From a virus, in the IMG/VR virus record IMGVR_UViG_3300028829_004643, positions 1 to 43,194 of that record: a DNA stretch of 43,194 nucleotides, one strand, 5' to 3'. Below the pieces are notes generated by a model, which worked only from the letters and a program-made list of their open reading frames with translations, was not told where the DNA came from and made no database searches. The number at the start of each line of letters is the position of its first letter. Within the stretch, counting starts at the first letter, position 1. This document shows positions 1 through 5,571 of this stretch, one piece after another. The position numbers and the translations under genes were made by a program.

Positions 1-2
1 CA

Positions 3-8
3 TATAAT
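3..8 (+). promoter_or_regulatory. -10 box of a truncated promoter
   Basis: TATAAT is present 26 bases before the first start codon, in the same context (TATAATAT) as the complete promoters elsewhere in the window. Its -35 element would lie just outside the left edge. It probably drives the gene starting at 34. Confidence 0.55.
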
Positions 9-33
9 ATGTACATCAAATGAGGAAAGACCT

Positions 34-357
34 ATGAAAGAAATCGTTGCTGTAACTTTTGACATCGCCGAGCAGAAGTGCGTAGCTTATAATGCACTAG
101 AGTGGCACAACTTTATTGCTGACACCCTTGAGATGTTGGAAACCGAAGTGTACTCCACCTTGGAAGAGCTGTTTGACTACGCTTACGGCGACGAGTTCTG
201 GTTCGAGGTTGTTCCTAACCCGTTCGCTGTCTACCAAGTTGGCTTTGGCCTTCGCACAGAAGAGTTTGTTCTGTGCCAAAACGACAGCGAGTGCGAGTTT
301 GTTCAGGCACTGCTTAAAGACAGCGGAGATCAAGAAGAATTCTTTTGGGCAGAGTGA
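34..357 (+). CDS. Hypothetical acidic protein, 107 aa
   Basis: I do not recognise this protein. It is strongly acidic, rich in Glu, Asp, Phe and Tyr, with no membrane segment or signal peptide; the middle (residues 35-75) is rich in aromatic residues and probably a small alpha/beta fold. The ATG follows an AGGAAAG ribosome binding site. It is the first gene after a truncated promoter at the left edge and is separated from the next gene by a new promoter at 368-396. Confidence 0.75.
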   Translation: MKEIVAVTFDIAEQKCVAYNALEWHNFIADTLEMLETEVYSTLEELFDYAYGDEFWFEVVPNPFAVYQVGFGLRTEEFVLCQNDSECEFVQALLKDSGDQEEFFWAE

Positions 358-365
358 AAAAAAGT

Positions 366-384
366 ACTTGACAAGTGGTCAAGT
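366..384. promoter_or_regulatory. Candidate operator: 7-bp inverted repeat over the -35 box
   Basis: ACTTGAC, five bases, then GTCAAGT forms a perfect 7-bp inverted repeat. The left arm contains the start of the -35 hexamer and the right arm lies in the spacer, so a bound dimer would block RNA polymerase. The downstream genes are HTH/SANT-like, so autoregulation is an inference. A shorter TTGAC-7-GTCAA repeat lies at the minus-strand promoter near 2278-2294. Confidence 0.45.
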
Positions 385-396
385 TTAGAGTATAAT
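368..396 (+). promoter_or_regulatory. Sigma70 promoter for the SANT-like gene pair
   Basis: TTGACA at 368-373, 17-bp spacer, TATAAT at 391-396: perfect hexamers at ideal spacing. The first gene starts 25 bases downstream of the -10 box, after AAGGAG. Confidence 0.92.
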
Positions 397-421
397 AATT
401 ACATTAACTAAGGAGAATTTT

Positions 422-733
422 ATGTCACAATACACAGAAAAAATGGTAGCAGAGCTAGAGCGTCAAGGTTCTTGGAACTTCGAGCAGGCAGCGGACTTCG
501 CCGCAACCCATGCTCTCACTACACGAAGCGTTATCAGCAAGATTAAGTCACTAGCAATTGCTTACACTCCAAAGGAGAAAGCACCTGCGAAAGCGGCAGG
601 CGAGCGAAAAAGCGACATCATCGCTGAAATTGCAAGAGGCTTAAAGATGAACATGGAACTCATCGAAGGGCTGAACCGCGCACCTGTATCTTCGCTGAAG
701 GAGTTGCGAAATGTACTCGCCCGAAGAGGTTGA
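422..733 (+). CDS. Small SANT/HTH-like DNA-binding protein, 103 aa
   Basis: The N-terminal half (residues 1-50) has the helical pattern of a SANT/Myb-type HTH, with a putative recognition helix reading TRSVISKIKSLAI followed by a basic Ala/Lys-rich linker. The C-terminal half ends in a short helical module (about residues 65-103). Both modules recur in the next gene, and the HTH signature recurs in the proteins at 22964 and 27033, so these look like paralogues. The ATG follows AAGGAG. It is the first gene after a perfect promoter and overlaps its neighbour by 23 bases. The regulatory role is inferred. Confidence 0.8.
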   Translation: MSQYTEKMVAELERQGSWNFEQAADFAATHALTTRSVISKIKSLAIAYTPKEKAPAKAAGERKSDIIAEIARGLKMNMELIEGLNRAPVSSLKELRNVLARRG

Positions 734-998
734 GTTTCTGCTCGAAGAGTATAATCGCCATGGAGATGTGCAACGCATCTCCGTGCTGCTCAACAAGTCG
801 CCAAGGTCGATTATTGGAAAGCTCAGCAGGCTAAAAGTGTACCGAAAGCGAGAGTACACAAACAAGGCTGGAAATACGCCAATTACAAAGCTCGAATATG
901 TAGCACGAATTGCTACGAAAATGGAAACCGACTTAGAGGGGCTAGAAAAAGCTCCGAAGAGTGTATTAGAAAAGTTAACAAACTACTTAGGGGCATAA
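711..998 (+). CDS. Small SANT/HTH-like DNA-binding protein, 95 aa
   Basis: Paralogue of the preceding gene. It opens with an acidic helix, then a signature RSIIGKLSRLKVY (residues 27-39) matching the recognition-helix position of the upstream gene, then a basic segment. The C-terminal part (EYVARIATKMETDLEGLEKAP) matches the upstream C-terminal module (IIAEIARGLKMNMELIEGLNRAP), so both proteins share a two-module plan. The start overlaps the previous gene and follows GAAGGAG seven bases upstream. Its stop codon lies inside a rho-independent terminator, ending the operon. Confidence 0.8.
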   Translation: MYSPEEVEFLLEEYNRHGDVQRISVLLNKSPRSIIGKLSRLKVYRKREYTNKAGNTPITKLEYVARIATKMETDLEGLEKAPKSVLEKLTNYLGA

Positions 999-1010
999 AG
1001 CCCCTTTTTT
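989..1010 (+). terminator. Rho-independent terminator of the left rightward operon
   Basis: AGGGGC, 5-base loop, GCCCCT, then a run of T. The stop codon of the preceding gene sits in the loop. It closes the plus-strand unit before the convergent minus-strand genes. Confidence 0.9.
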
Positions 1011-1012
1011 AC

Positions 1013-1040
1013 GCCTGCTCACTTCGGAGCACAGCTTTTT
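1013..1040 (+). terminator. Possible second, weaker terminator hairpin
   Basis: TGCTC, 6-base loop, GAGCA, then CAGCTTTTTG. The stem is short and imperfectly extended, but the position just after the main terminator fits a back-up terminator between convergent units. Confidence 0.4.
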
Positions 1041-1202
1041 GTTTTAAAACGGCTAGGGAAGGCCGGAACATTCGATGATATCTAGTGAAAGCTTTACCCC
1101 ACCAGAAAGAACTTGAGAAAAATCATCACGTTTTCTCTTCTCTTAGTTACATTAGTGCAAAAATTGTTATCCGATTTTTAAGTAGACTTTCCCCATTTAA
1201 GT
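1041..1202. other. Non-coding stretch between convergent units
   Basis: I see no credible gene here. There are small hairpins, for example GAGAAAA with TTTTCTC near 1112-1136 and AAAAAT with ATTTTT near 1161-1182. Read-through of the minus-strand RNA unit beyond its terminator would cross this stretch. Confidence 0.5.
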
Positions 1203-1259
1203 AAAAAACCTCCTTAAGAGTAGATTACATATGTTTGTAATCCAACTTGAAGGAGGTTT
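1203..1259 (-). terminator. Terminator of the minus-strand RNA unit
   Basis: On the minus strand AAACCTCCTT pairs with AAGGAGGTTT and the stem is followed by TTTTTT. The arms enclose a second perfect 7-bp hairpin (GATTACA with TGTAATC). The stem arms contain an anti-Shine-Dalgarno and a Shine-Dalgarno sequence, which may be incidental. Confidence 0.75.
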
Positions 1260-1486
1260 AGAGGTGTTCGCCACTACGTGGCGGGACTTAATTCTGTTAA
1301 AAGAAGTATATTTCTTCTCGCTCTTCGGAACTCAGAATAATTGTTACAATGGCGAACTTATGTCCCTACCCGTCTCCTCATGGAGATCCGACGGGGAAGG
1401 ACTAAACGTCGCCATATACTTATTCTTGGAGTTCCTCTCGTGAACTTAAGTTAAGAATTTATTTATTTAGACTATGCTAAATTATT
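1203..1486 (-). ncRNA. Candidate structured phage small RNA, about 284 nt
   Basis: A consensus minus-strand promoter (1493-1521) and a terminator (1203-1259) bracket a stretch with no convincing ORF but dense pairing. Stems in window coordinates: 1269-1274 with 1278-1283 (CGCCAC/GTGGCG); 1291-1296 with 1333-1338 enclosing 1302-1306 with 1314-1318; a long arm 1349-1355 with 1409-1415 (ATGGCGA/TCGCCAT) enclosing GTCC/GGAC and CCGTC/GACGG; and AGTTC/GAACT at 1430-1446. The nested perfect pairings suggest a folded RNA rather than a leader. I do not recognise a known RNA family. A 23-codon minus-strand ORF lies in the long arm but lacks a well-placed ribosome binding site. Confidence 0.65.
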
Positions 1487-1492
1487 TCATAT

Positions 1493-1521
1493 ATAATAGC
1501 AGACCGAGAGCAAAAAGTCAA
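1493..1521 (-). promoter_or_regulatory. Sigma70 promoter of the structured RNA
   Basis: On the minus strand TTGACT (1521-1516), 17-bp spacer, TATTAT (1498-1493), preceded by the AAAAAAGTTC context shared with other promoters here. Predicted start near 1486. No gene follows in this direction before the terminator at 1203. Confidence 0.82.
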
Positions 1522-1563
1522 GAACTTTTTTGACGTAGGTGAAGGACTACAAAGTACAGTACA

Positions 1564-1587
1564 GAAAAAAGCGGCCTTACGCCGCTT
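1564..1587 (-). terminator. Terminator ending the 2089-1577 operon
   Basis: On the minus strand AAGCGGC, GTAAG loop, GCCGCTT and a T run. The TAA of the last ORF lies in the loop. It separates this operon from the RNA unit. Confidence 0.88.
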
Positions 1588-1783
1588 CATAAAATACTTC
1601 CCAGTAGAGCCAGGCACCCCCGACTTGATAATTTCGACGACTTCGCGTCACCCATGTATCAGTCGATTTCCTTGCGAAAATCGTAGGTATGAGAAGCGCT
1701 TCCTCTCGACTTCTCGCTTCGATATTCTCGATAATAGTCCTCAAGCTCTCCAGTAATCTCTGCGCTCTTTGTACTACGGTCAT
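1577..1783 (-). CDS. Hypothetical protein overlapping in another frame, 68 aa
   Basis: This frame overlaps most of the 63-aa gene at 1659-1850. An internal ATG at 1783 has its own AAGGAG about 9 bases upstream, and the ORF runs to a stop inside the operon terminator. The C-terminal third is rich in Trp and Tyr and ends in EVFYEAA, which looks like real protein. No family is recognised. It could be a separate gene read from the overlapping mRNA, or the C-terminal part of the upstream gene reached by a +1 frameshift. Confidence 0.5.
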   Translation of the reverse strand: MTVVQRAQRLLESLRTIIENIEARSREEALLIPTIFARKSTDTWVTRSRRNYQVGGAWLYWEVFYEAA

Positions 1784-1850
1784 ATGCTGTTTTCTCCTTA
1801 AAAGCATAGGCTTTGTTAAATTTGTGTGCATGTTTTGCTACAAAGTTCAT
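1659..1850 (-). CDS. Hypothetical protein, 63 aa
   Basis: A small charged protein with Lys/His-rich N-terminus and a Glu/Tyr/Arg-rich helix in the middle; no family recognised. The ATG overlaps the stop of the upstream gene (ATGA) and follows GGGAG eight bases upstream, so this start is well supported. Most of its length is also open in a second frame with its own ribosome binding site. Confidence 0.65.
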   Translation of the reverse strand: MNFVAKHAHKFNKAYAFKEKTAYDRSTKSAEITGELEDYYREYRSEKSRGSASHTYDFRKEID

Positions 1851-2089
1851 ATTGTGCTCCCTAGATCTCCCACATACTCGAGAAGACCAATCTCTACATT
1901 GTCTAAGCCTACTCGCTTAACGTAGACTTTCATGTGCCAGTCATAAGTTTCCTGAAGCTGATCTGTAACTTCGAGTACATGATCCATCTCATTCTGATAT
2001 CTTTCTAAAAAGGTATAGGCAACTTCCAGAGCCGCTTTCATATCATGAAGATCCTTTTTTCTTCCAAACATCGGTGTCACATTCGACAT
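1847..2089 (-). CDS. Hypothetical helical protein, 80 aa
   Basis: Mostly alpha-helical by composition, with heptad-like spacing of hydrophobic residues around residues 15-60 and no signal peptide. No family is recognised. AGGAG lies six bases before the ATG. It is the first well-supported gene of a short operon from the promoter at 2266-2294 and is translationally coupled to the next ORF by an ATGA overlap. Confidence 0.78.
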   Translation of the reverse strand: MSNVTPMFGRKKDLHDMKAALEVAYTFLERYQNEMDHVLEVTDQLQETYDWHMKVYVKRVGLDNVEIGLLEYVGDLGSTI

Positions 2090-2130
2090 AATATCTCCTA
2101 TTTAATAAGTGTGGAGGCCCCAACCATGCC

Positions 2131-2256
2131 CTAACCACTGTCCTCCGAGTGTTCTTTTACCGAGCTAAACACAAAACTGCACGCCTTCGCTATTAACACC
2201 GGATTGAAGGAGTCGGCGGTGCCAGTAACCTCCGCGAGATCCGCGAACTCAAGCAC
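2131..2256 (-). CDS. Possible leaderless micro-gene, 41 aa
   Basis: A GTG at 2256 lies only about 3 bases after the predicted transcription start, opening a 41-codon frame that could encode two amphipathic helices. There is no ribosome binding site, so translation would be leaderless. A 9-codon ORF (2098-2127) follows before the AGGAG of the 80-aa gene. It may equally be a plain 5' leader of about 170 nt. Confidence 0.3.
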   Translation of the reverse strand: MLEFADLAEVTGTADSFNPVLIAKACSFVFSSVKEHSEDSG

Positions 2257-2265
2257 TTGGTAAAT

Positions 2266-2294
2266 ATTATACTACCTTTGACCTGAAAAGTCAA
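2266..2294 (-). promoter_or_regulatory. Sigma70 promoter, leftward
   Basis: Minus strand TTGACT (2294-2289), 17 bp, TATAAT (2271-2266). A TTGAC-7-GTCAA inverted repeat overlaps the -35 box (2278-2294), resembling the operator at 366-384. Confidence 0.9.
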
Positions 2295-2322
2295 GAATTT
2301 TTTTCCGCAACCTGGTCGTAGA

Positions 2323-2520
2323 TCATAGTGGTAGTTCGAGCTGACGCGGTGCAATATCGAAAGTAACTCCCCAACCACCATGCCCCACCTCAATAAAATC
2401 ATTATTTTTAAAAAGAAAGATATCATCTTCTATAATAAAAACTCGTCCATCAGACCATGTTGGGTTCTCTCTCAAACATACTTCTAGTAGATGAATTAAT
2501 CTGTCTGCGCAAATGTGCAT
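2323..2520 (-). CDS. Hypothetical protein, 65 aa
   Basis: A small protein with alternating hydrophobic strands (about residues 24-45) and a Gly-rich turn GHGGWGV; no family is recognised. The ATG at 2520 is preferred to a GTG two codons upstream because GAGGGG lies five bases before it. It overlaps the upstream gene by 25 bases and ends the operon started at 3294. Confidence 0.72.
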   Translation of the reverse strand: MHICADRLIHLLEVCLRENPTWSDGRVFIIEDDIFLFKNNDFIEVGHGGWGVTFDIAPRQLELPL

Positions 2521-2855
2521 TTCCACCCCTCAATAGTAATTTTTGCCACATAAGTTTTATAACCAAACCGGCAGACAAGTTCTTCAAAAACTTTATCCCA
2601 GTCGATCACACCTTTGTTACTACATTCCCACAACAAATCGCTCTCCCAGAGCTTCATAGTGTTTCCCTCTCTAAATAATAAAATGTTGAAATCGGAATAG
2701 TAAAATTCTGCAAACCTCGTTTCCGAAGGCTCATCAATAAAATAAAGATCTAAATCTTTCCAGCAATACTGAGAACCTTCTGGAAATATTTGCCTACAAA
2801 CTTTGAGGGCTATGTCCATGTTCTTTTGAGTTCTGAATGTCCATTGCTTGGTCAT
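2496..2855 (-). CDS. Hypothetical protein, 119 aa
   Basis: A soluble mixed alpha/beta protein rich in Trp, Phe and Asp/Glu, unrecognised. The ATG at 2855 is chosen over one at 2864 because AAGGA is nine bases upstream of the first and directly abuts the second. The chosen start also makes an ATGA overlap with the metallopeptidase stop. Confidence 0.75.
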   Translation of the reverse strand: MTKQWTFRTQKNMDIALKVCRQIFPEGSQYCWKDLDLYFIDEPSETRFAEFYYSDFNILLFREGNTMKLWESDLLWECSNKGVIDWDKVFEELVCRFGYKTYVAKITIEGWKCTFAQTD

Positions 2856-3271
2856 CTTCGCCATTCCTTATATAATTTTCTTTCAGATCGACGCGCTTCC
2901 TTCTCCCAAGGGCTTTCCCAATACTCTGTTCGGTATTCATCTCCACGAAAAAGAGCAGGGTTCTCACCACTATCCATTACGAGACCTTCATAGCAATACT
3001 GAAAAATATGAGTAAACTCGTGGAAAACTGTCTTTACAGTGCGTGAAACGCTCCTGCCTGCATGAATCCAAACTACAAAGTAGTCATCATCATAAGGACG
3101 AGCCACAGAGCCATACTCTGTTCCATAATCGCCAACAAGCCTGACTTGGACGTTGATCGGAAGTGGTCTTAGATCAAGGCGGTTTGCTACCCAAATTGAA
3201 GCATCTTTTATTAAGATACGGCGGGCCATATCCCACTGTGTTTTTGCTTTTACTTTCAAATTTAAACGCAT
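2852..3271 (-). CDS. Putative zinc metallopeptidase (HEFTH motif), 139 aa
   Basis: Residues 84-88 read HEFTH inside a hydrophobic helix (TVFHEFTHIFQYC), the HExxH zinc-binding and catalytic signature of gluzincin/SprT-like minimal peptidases; a possible third ligand lies in the acidic stretch after it. The C-terminal segment contains PWEKEA, a pattern I associate with small phage zincins. The frame extends upstream, but the ATG at 3271 has AAGGAG seven bases before it and lies just after a perfect promoter. Substrate unknown; head-maturation or host-protein cleavage would be guesses. Confidence 0.78.
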   Translation of the reverse strand: MRLNLKVKAKTQWDMARRILIKDASIWVANRLDLRPLPINVQVRLVGDYGTEYGSVARPYDDDYFVVWIHAGRSVSRTVKTVFHEFTHIFQYCYEGLVMDSGENPALFRGDEYRTEYWESPWEKEARRSERKLYKEWRR

Positions 3272-3293
3272 ACAATTCTCCTTGAATGAGTAT

Positions 3294-3322
3294 ATTATAA
3301 ATGCTGAAGCAAAAATTGTCAA
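3294..3322 (-). promoter_or_regulatory. Sigma70 promoter of the metallopeptidase operon
   Basis: Minus strand TTGACA (3322-3317), 17 bp, TATAAT (3299-3294), with AAAATTTC before the -35 box. It lies just past the stop of the upstream hydrolase gene. Confidence 0.92.
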
Positions 3323-3329
3323 GAAATTT

Positions 3330-3773
3330 TTAGTCCTGGGTATAAAAAATATGATCGTCAATTACTGTAGTAACCCGAAAAGACCATGACCAGTGTGGCC
3401 TTACATTTTTCGCATGATACCACAAAGCTCCTTCTGTAATGTCGAGAGGGCGTTGTTCTAGCAGATATTCAGAAAGTTTTACAGCCTTATCGTATGCAGC
3501 CTTGTCTGACACAAGCTCGCGAACTCCGTCGCAAAACCACGAGAACTGACACTTCCATCGAAGAGGAGGACTCTGTGTAGCCTGGTATACAACATCACAG
3601 ATAGTATTCGGAAACTTGCTGGACGCCACACGATTTAATGTAACATGACCCACAGCTAATTGACCCGCAACGCTTTCTCCACGACTTTCAAAGTAAATAT
3701 TCAACGCAAGACATTCGTTCGCCAATGAAAAAGGGCTCAAGAAGAGCCCTAAGATCAGTACCGCAATCTTCAT
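3330..3773 (-). CDS. SleB-type cell wall hydrolase with signal peptide, 147 aa
   Basis: The protein begins with a Lys, a hydrophobic core and an Ala-Asn cleavage region (residues 1-18), then carries the SleB/Hydrolase_2 signature: NIYFESRGES with the probable catalytic Glu at 29, VGHVTLNRV, FPNTICDVV and CQFSWFCDG. Members cleave peptidoglycan (lytic transglycosylase type), so with its export signal it is a likely endolysin or late lysis enzyme. The ATG overlaps the stop of the holin-like gene. A complete terminator structure lies inside the signal-peptide codons. A second lysozyme of a different family is at 14445. Confidence 0.85.
   Translation of the reverse strand: MKIAVLILGLFLSPFSLANECLALNIYFESRGESVAGQLAVGHVTLNRVASSKFPNTICDVVYQATQSPPLRWKCQFSWFCDGVRELVSDKAAYDKAVKLSEYLLEQRPLDITEGALWYHAKNVRPHWSWSFRVTTVIDDHIFYTQD
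3728..3750 (-). terminator. Terminator-like hairpin inside the SleB signal-peptide codons
   Basis: On the minus strand AGGGCTC, TTCTT loop, GAGCCCT followed by a T run. The 7-bp stem has no mismatch. It lies 23-45 bases into the gene and encodes residues LGLFLSPF. It could stop a share of transcripts between the holin-like gene and the hydrolase domain; ribosomes on the gene may counteract it. Confidence 0.6.
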
Positions 3774-3931
3774 TTTTCTGGAGTAAGTAACGTCCACACT
3801 CCGTAGAGCAGGCCAGCCGATGCAACTATCTTTGCGAGCTCTCCAAAGAGAATCACCGCTGCACAGCATCCACAAATAACAACACCGTCCCACGTACTTC
3901 TTTCTTCCAGTATCTTATTTAAATATTTCAT
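3770..3931 (-). CDS. Small membrane protein, holin-like, 53 aa
   Basis: A charged N-terminus ending in STWDG leads into a hydrophobic stretch with two Cys (about residues 15-30) and a second one (about 33-48), giving one long or two short membrane segments. AGGAGG precedes the ATG by four bases, and the stop overlaps the SleB start. Similar small peptides next to lysis enzymes are common in marine phages. Size, topology and position fit a holin or holin partner, but the function is inferred. Confidence 0.72.
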   Translation of the reverse strand: MKYLNKILEERSTWDGVVICGCCAAVILFGELAKIVASAGLLYGVWTLLTPEK

Positions 3932-3939
3932 TTATCCTC

Positions 3940-4515
3940 CTATAGCAGATGTGTTCCTGCTTTTTTGTGTTTATTCCAGGCTACAAAACCCGCGAGGGCG
4001 AGAGCCCAGTATGCTAAATAGTTCAATAATTTGAACCCGTTTACTTCGATACAGATATCTCGAAAGAGCTTATCTGCTTGGTTTTGGGTCATTTTCTCCG
4101 TATCTTCACCCGACTTGAGTTTCAAACATGAGTACTTATACGCATAGTCGTGTATAAGGCCTCCCATAAGCAACACCCCTACGGGTGATAGCCACATGGC
4201 GAGAAACTTCGGTACTGAAGCACCGTCAAATTGAAATCCACCCGGAATAATATAGTCAACTCCTCGAAGACTATAGTGAAAATCCGTACAAATTTCCCAG
4301 CGACGAACTCCTGTGAGCCACATCCAGATTCCTTTCCAGAATCCTTTACCAGCAGTGGCAATAGGAATCGGTTTCATAGTTGGCATCTGAGTTGCTACAA
4401 AGCCAACACGATCTTCGCCTTGTCCATCAAACTTACTAAAAATAAAACCTACACCTACAAGGCCCGCAAAGACCACCCACTGCCAAAAAGTCATGGCGAG
4501 TTCTAATACACTCAT
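3940..4515 (-). CDS. DUF1353-like membrane-associated protein, 191 aa
   Basis: An N-terminal membrane helix (about residues 9-27) is followed by a domain with the DUF1353 pattern: a strand ending FQFDGASVP (about 92-100), then LIHDYAYKY (about 120-128). A hydrophobic C-terminal segment (about 165-180) may be a second membrane helix. This domain is common in tailed phages near lysis or tail genes; its activity is unknown. AGGAGG precedes the ATG. It is coupled to the EF-hand gene by ATGA and precedes the holin-like gene by 8 bases. Confidence 0.72.
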   Translation of the reverse strand: MSVLELAMTFWQWVVFAGLVGVGFIFSKFDGQGEDRVGFVATQMPTMKPIPIATAGKGFWKGIWMWLTGVRRWEICTDFHYSLRGVDYIIPGGFQFDGASVPKFLAMWLSPVGVLLMGGLIHDYAYKYSCLKLKSGEDTEKMTQNQADKLFRDICIEVNGFKLLNYLAYWALALAGFVAWNKHKKAGTHLL

Positions 4516-4820
4516 TTTTTACCTCCTACGGCATCTGCGGCAAAAAATGCCGAAACTAGTACTGCTATTGAAGCGAAGTATGTCGGAGCAATATCCGCTA
4601 TTAAATTCGCTGCTGAATCAAGTCCGAAAAGACTCGTTAAGAAAATACCTAACGGATAGAGAAGAAGGCCACCCAAAGAAAACCAAGCCATCTTTCGAAT
4701 AGCATCTCTCTGAGCGTCCCTGTCCTCTAGCTCTTTGCGTTTGAACTCCATATACATCTTGTGTTCTTCTGGAGTGACTTTTCCGTCTCCATTAGTGTCT
4801 GCTGGGTGATAATCGCTCAT
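4512..4820 (-). CDS. EF-hand plus two-helix membrane protein, 102 aa
   Basis: Residues 8-19 form a canonical EF-hand loop, DTNGDGKVTPEE, with acidic or Asn ligands at positions 1, 3, 5 and 12. A basic/acidic helix follows, then two membrane segments (about 44-67 and 73-97). GGAGG lies five bases before the ATG. Context next to lysis genes makes a calcium-responsive holin, antiholin or anchor possible, but only calcium binding and membrane location follow from the sequence. Confidence 0.75.
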   Translation of the reverse strand: MSDYHPADTNGDGKVTPEEHKMYMEFKRKELEDRDAQRDAIRKMAWFSLGGLLLYPLGIFLTSLFGLDSAANLIADIAPTYFASIAVLVSAFFAADAVGGKK

Positions 4821-4981
4821 GTATCCTCCGATAAATACGCTATGGCTGACTTATTCAGCCTCACTTCCTTTCCTGAAGGTTGTATGAATGTGATAAATCG
4901 TTCAGGATTGTCAAGCTCTCTCAACTCGATTTCTCCATTCATACTTCCTCCACCTATAAGCCTTATTCTTACTTTTGTCAT
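4817..4981 (-). CDS. Hypothetical beta-rich protein, 54 aa
   Basis: A short soluble protein with a predicted beta-sheet pattern (VRIRLIGGG, then GEIELREL); no family recognised. The ATG at 4981 follows GGAG and overlaps the stop of the 43-aa gene; an upstream ATG at 5014 has no ribosome binding site. Its stop overlaps the EF-hand gene start (ATGA). Confidence 0.68.
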   Translation of the reverse strand: MTKVRIRLIGGGSMNGEIELRELDNPERFITFIQPSGKEVRLNKSAIAYLSEDT

Positions 4982-5109
4982 AATGCAACTCCAGTTGTAA
5001 ATGTTACCCAACATGCAAGAATAAAAAACAGCACAAGAAGTGTATTGCCTATGCAGTAATTTATTCTCTTTAGGGAAACTTTACTCAGTGCTCGTTCCCA
5101 CCAGCTCAT
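4978..5109 (-). CDS. Micro membrane protein, 43 aa
   Basis: A basic N-terminus (SWWERALSKV) precedes one hydrophobic segment (about residues 22-42). AAGGAG lies six bases before the ATG, and the stop makes an ATGA overlap with the next gene. A single-pass inner membrane peptide of unknown role in the micro-gene chain. Confidence 0.7.
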   Translation of the reverse strand: MSWWERALSKVSLKRINYCIGNTLLVLFFILACWVTFTTGVAL

Positions 5110-5275
5110 ATATTTCTCCTTTTAAAACGTCTAATACATCCAGCATTTGCTCCCAGCTTTGGGGAGTATTGCATGCCTCGCTGATTCGAGCTGCGTTTAG
5201 TAGTTTGCGCGTCATCAGCGTATACGCACGTCCACGAGTTGATATGGGTAGATACTCTGCATCTGATATAATCAA
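5081..5275 (-). CDS. Hypothetical protein with TTG start, 64 aa
   Basis: A soluble, helical, slightly acidic protein. The TTG at 5275 is preferred because it overlaps the upstream stop (TTGA) and has GGAG about six bases before it; the frame continues upstream to a GTG at 5320 without a ribosome binding site. It overlaps the following gene by 29 bases. No family recognised. Confidence 0.65.
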   Translation of the reverse strand: MIISDAEYLPISTRGRAYTLMTRKLLNAARISEACNTPQSWEQMLDVLDVLKGEIYELVGTSTE

Positions 5276-5388
5276 ATAAAACTCCAAAGTAATATAAAGG
5301 GAAAAAGAAGCGTAAACCACGCTGCGATTTGAAGCGTGCGTTTACGACGTTTGGGTGAAAGCTCTAACCAAGCAGAAGAGATATACAT
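5272..5388 (-). CDS. Micro membrane protein, 38 aa
   Basis: A short N-terminus with a basic patch (PKRRKRT) followed by one hydrophobic segment (about residues 20-38). TTAGGAG precedes the ATG by about seven bases, and the stop overlaps the next TTG start. Topology by the positive-inside rule places the N-terminus in the cytoplasm. Confidence 0.68.
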   Translation of the reverse strand: MYISSAWLELSPKRRKRTLQIAAWFTLLFPFILLWSFI

Positions 5389-5456
5389 ATGTATACTCCT
5401 AAGTAAGTACCGAGTGCATAAACCATAAATCGAACACTTTTATCGAAGAACTTCAT
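5364..5456 (-). CDS. Micro membrane peptide, 30 aa
   Basis: MKFFDKSVR then a hydrophobic run to the end (ALGTYLGVYICISLLLG). It overlaps both neighbours (17 and 25 bases) and has no clear ribosome binding site, so translation would be coupled to the coiled-coil gene upstream. Confidence 0.5.
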   Translation of the reverse strand: MKFFDKSVRFMVYALGTYLGVYICISLLLG

Positions 5457-5571
5457 TTTCAAGCCTCGACGTCTTTTGTTCTAATTGCTGCAAAGTTTCC
5501 ATAATCTTACTTAGCTTTTCCTCTATTGCCTGTAGGCGAATAAAGTTTAGGTCATTTTCATTTATCATCAT
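5440..5571 (-). CDS. Micro coiled-coil protein, 43 aa
   Basis: Heptad-spaced Leu/Ile/Met residues (IEEKLSKIMETLQQLEQ) over most of its length suggest a single coiled coil. AAGGAG precedes the ATG, which makes an ATGA overlap with the upstream gene. It may pair with the coiled-coil protein encoded just before it. Confidence 0.68.
   Translation of the reverse strand: MMINENDLNFIRLQAIEEKLSKIMETLQQLEQKTSRLENEVLR

Noticed and set aside
1231-1443. Plus-strand ORF of 70 codons, with no in-frame stop, across the structured region
   Set aside because: The sequence is explained by paired stems of the minus-strand RNA unit; no ribosome binding site is in place and the translation is low-complexity hydrophobic.
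2193-2426. Minus-strand ORF of 77 codons
   Set aside because: It crosses the promoter at 2266-2294 and overlaps the better-supported 65-aa gene in another frame.
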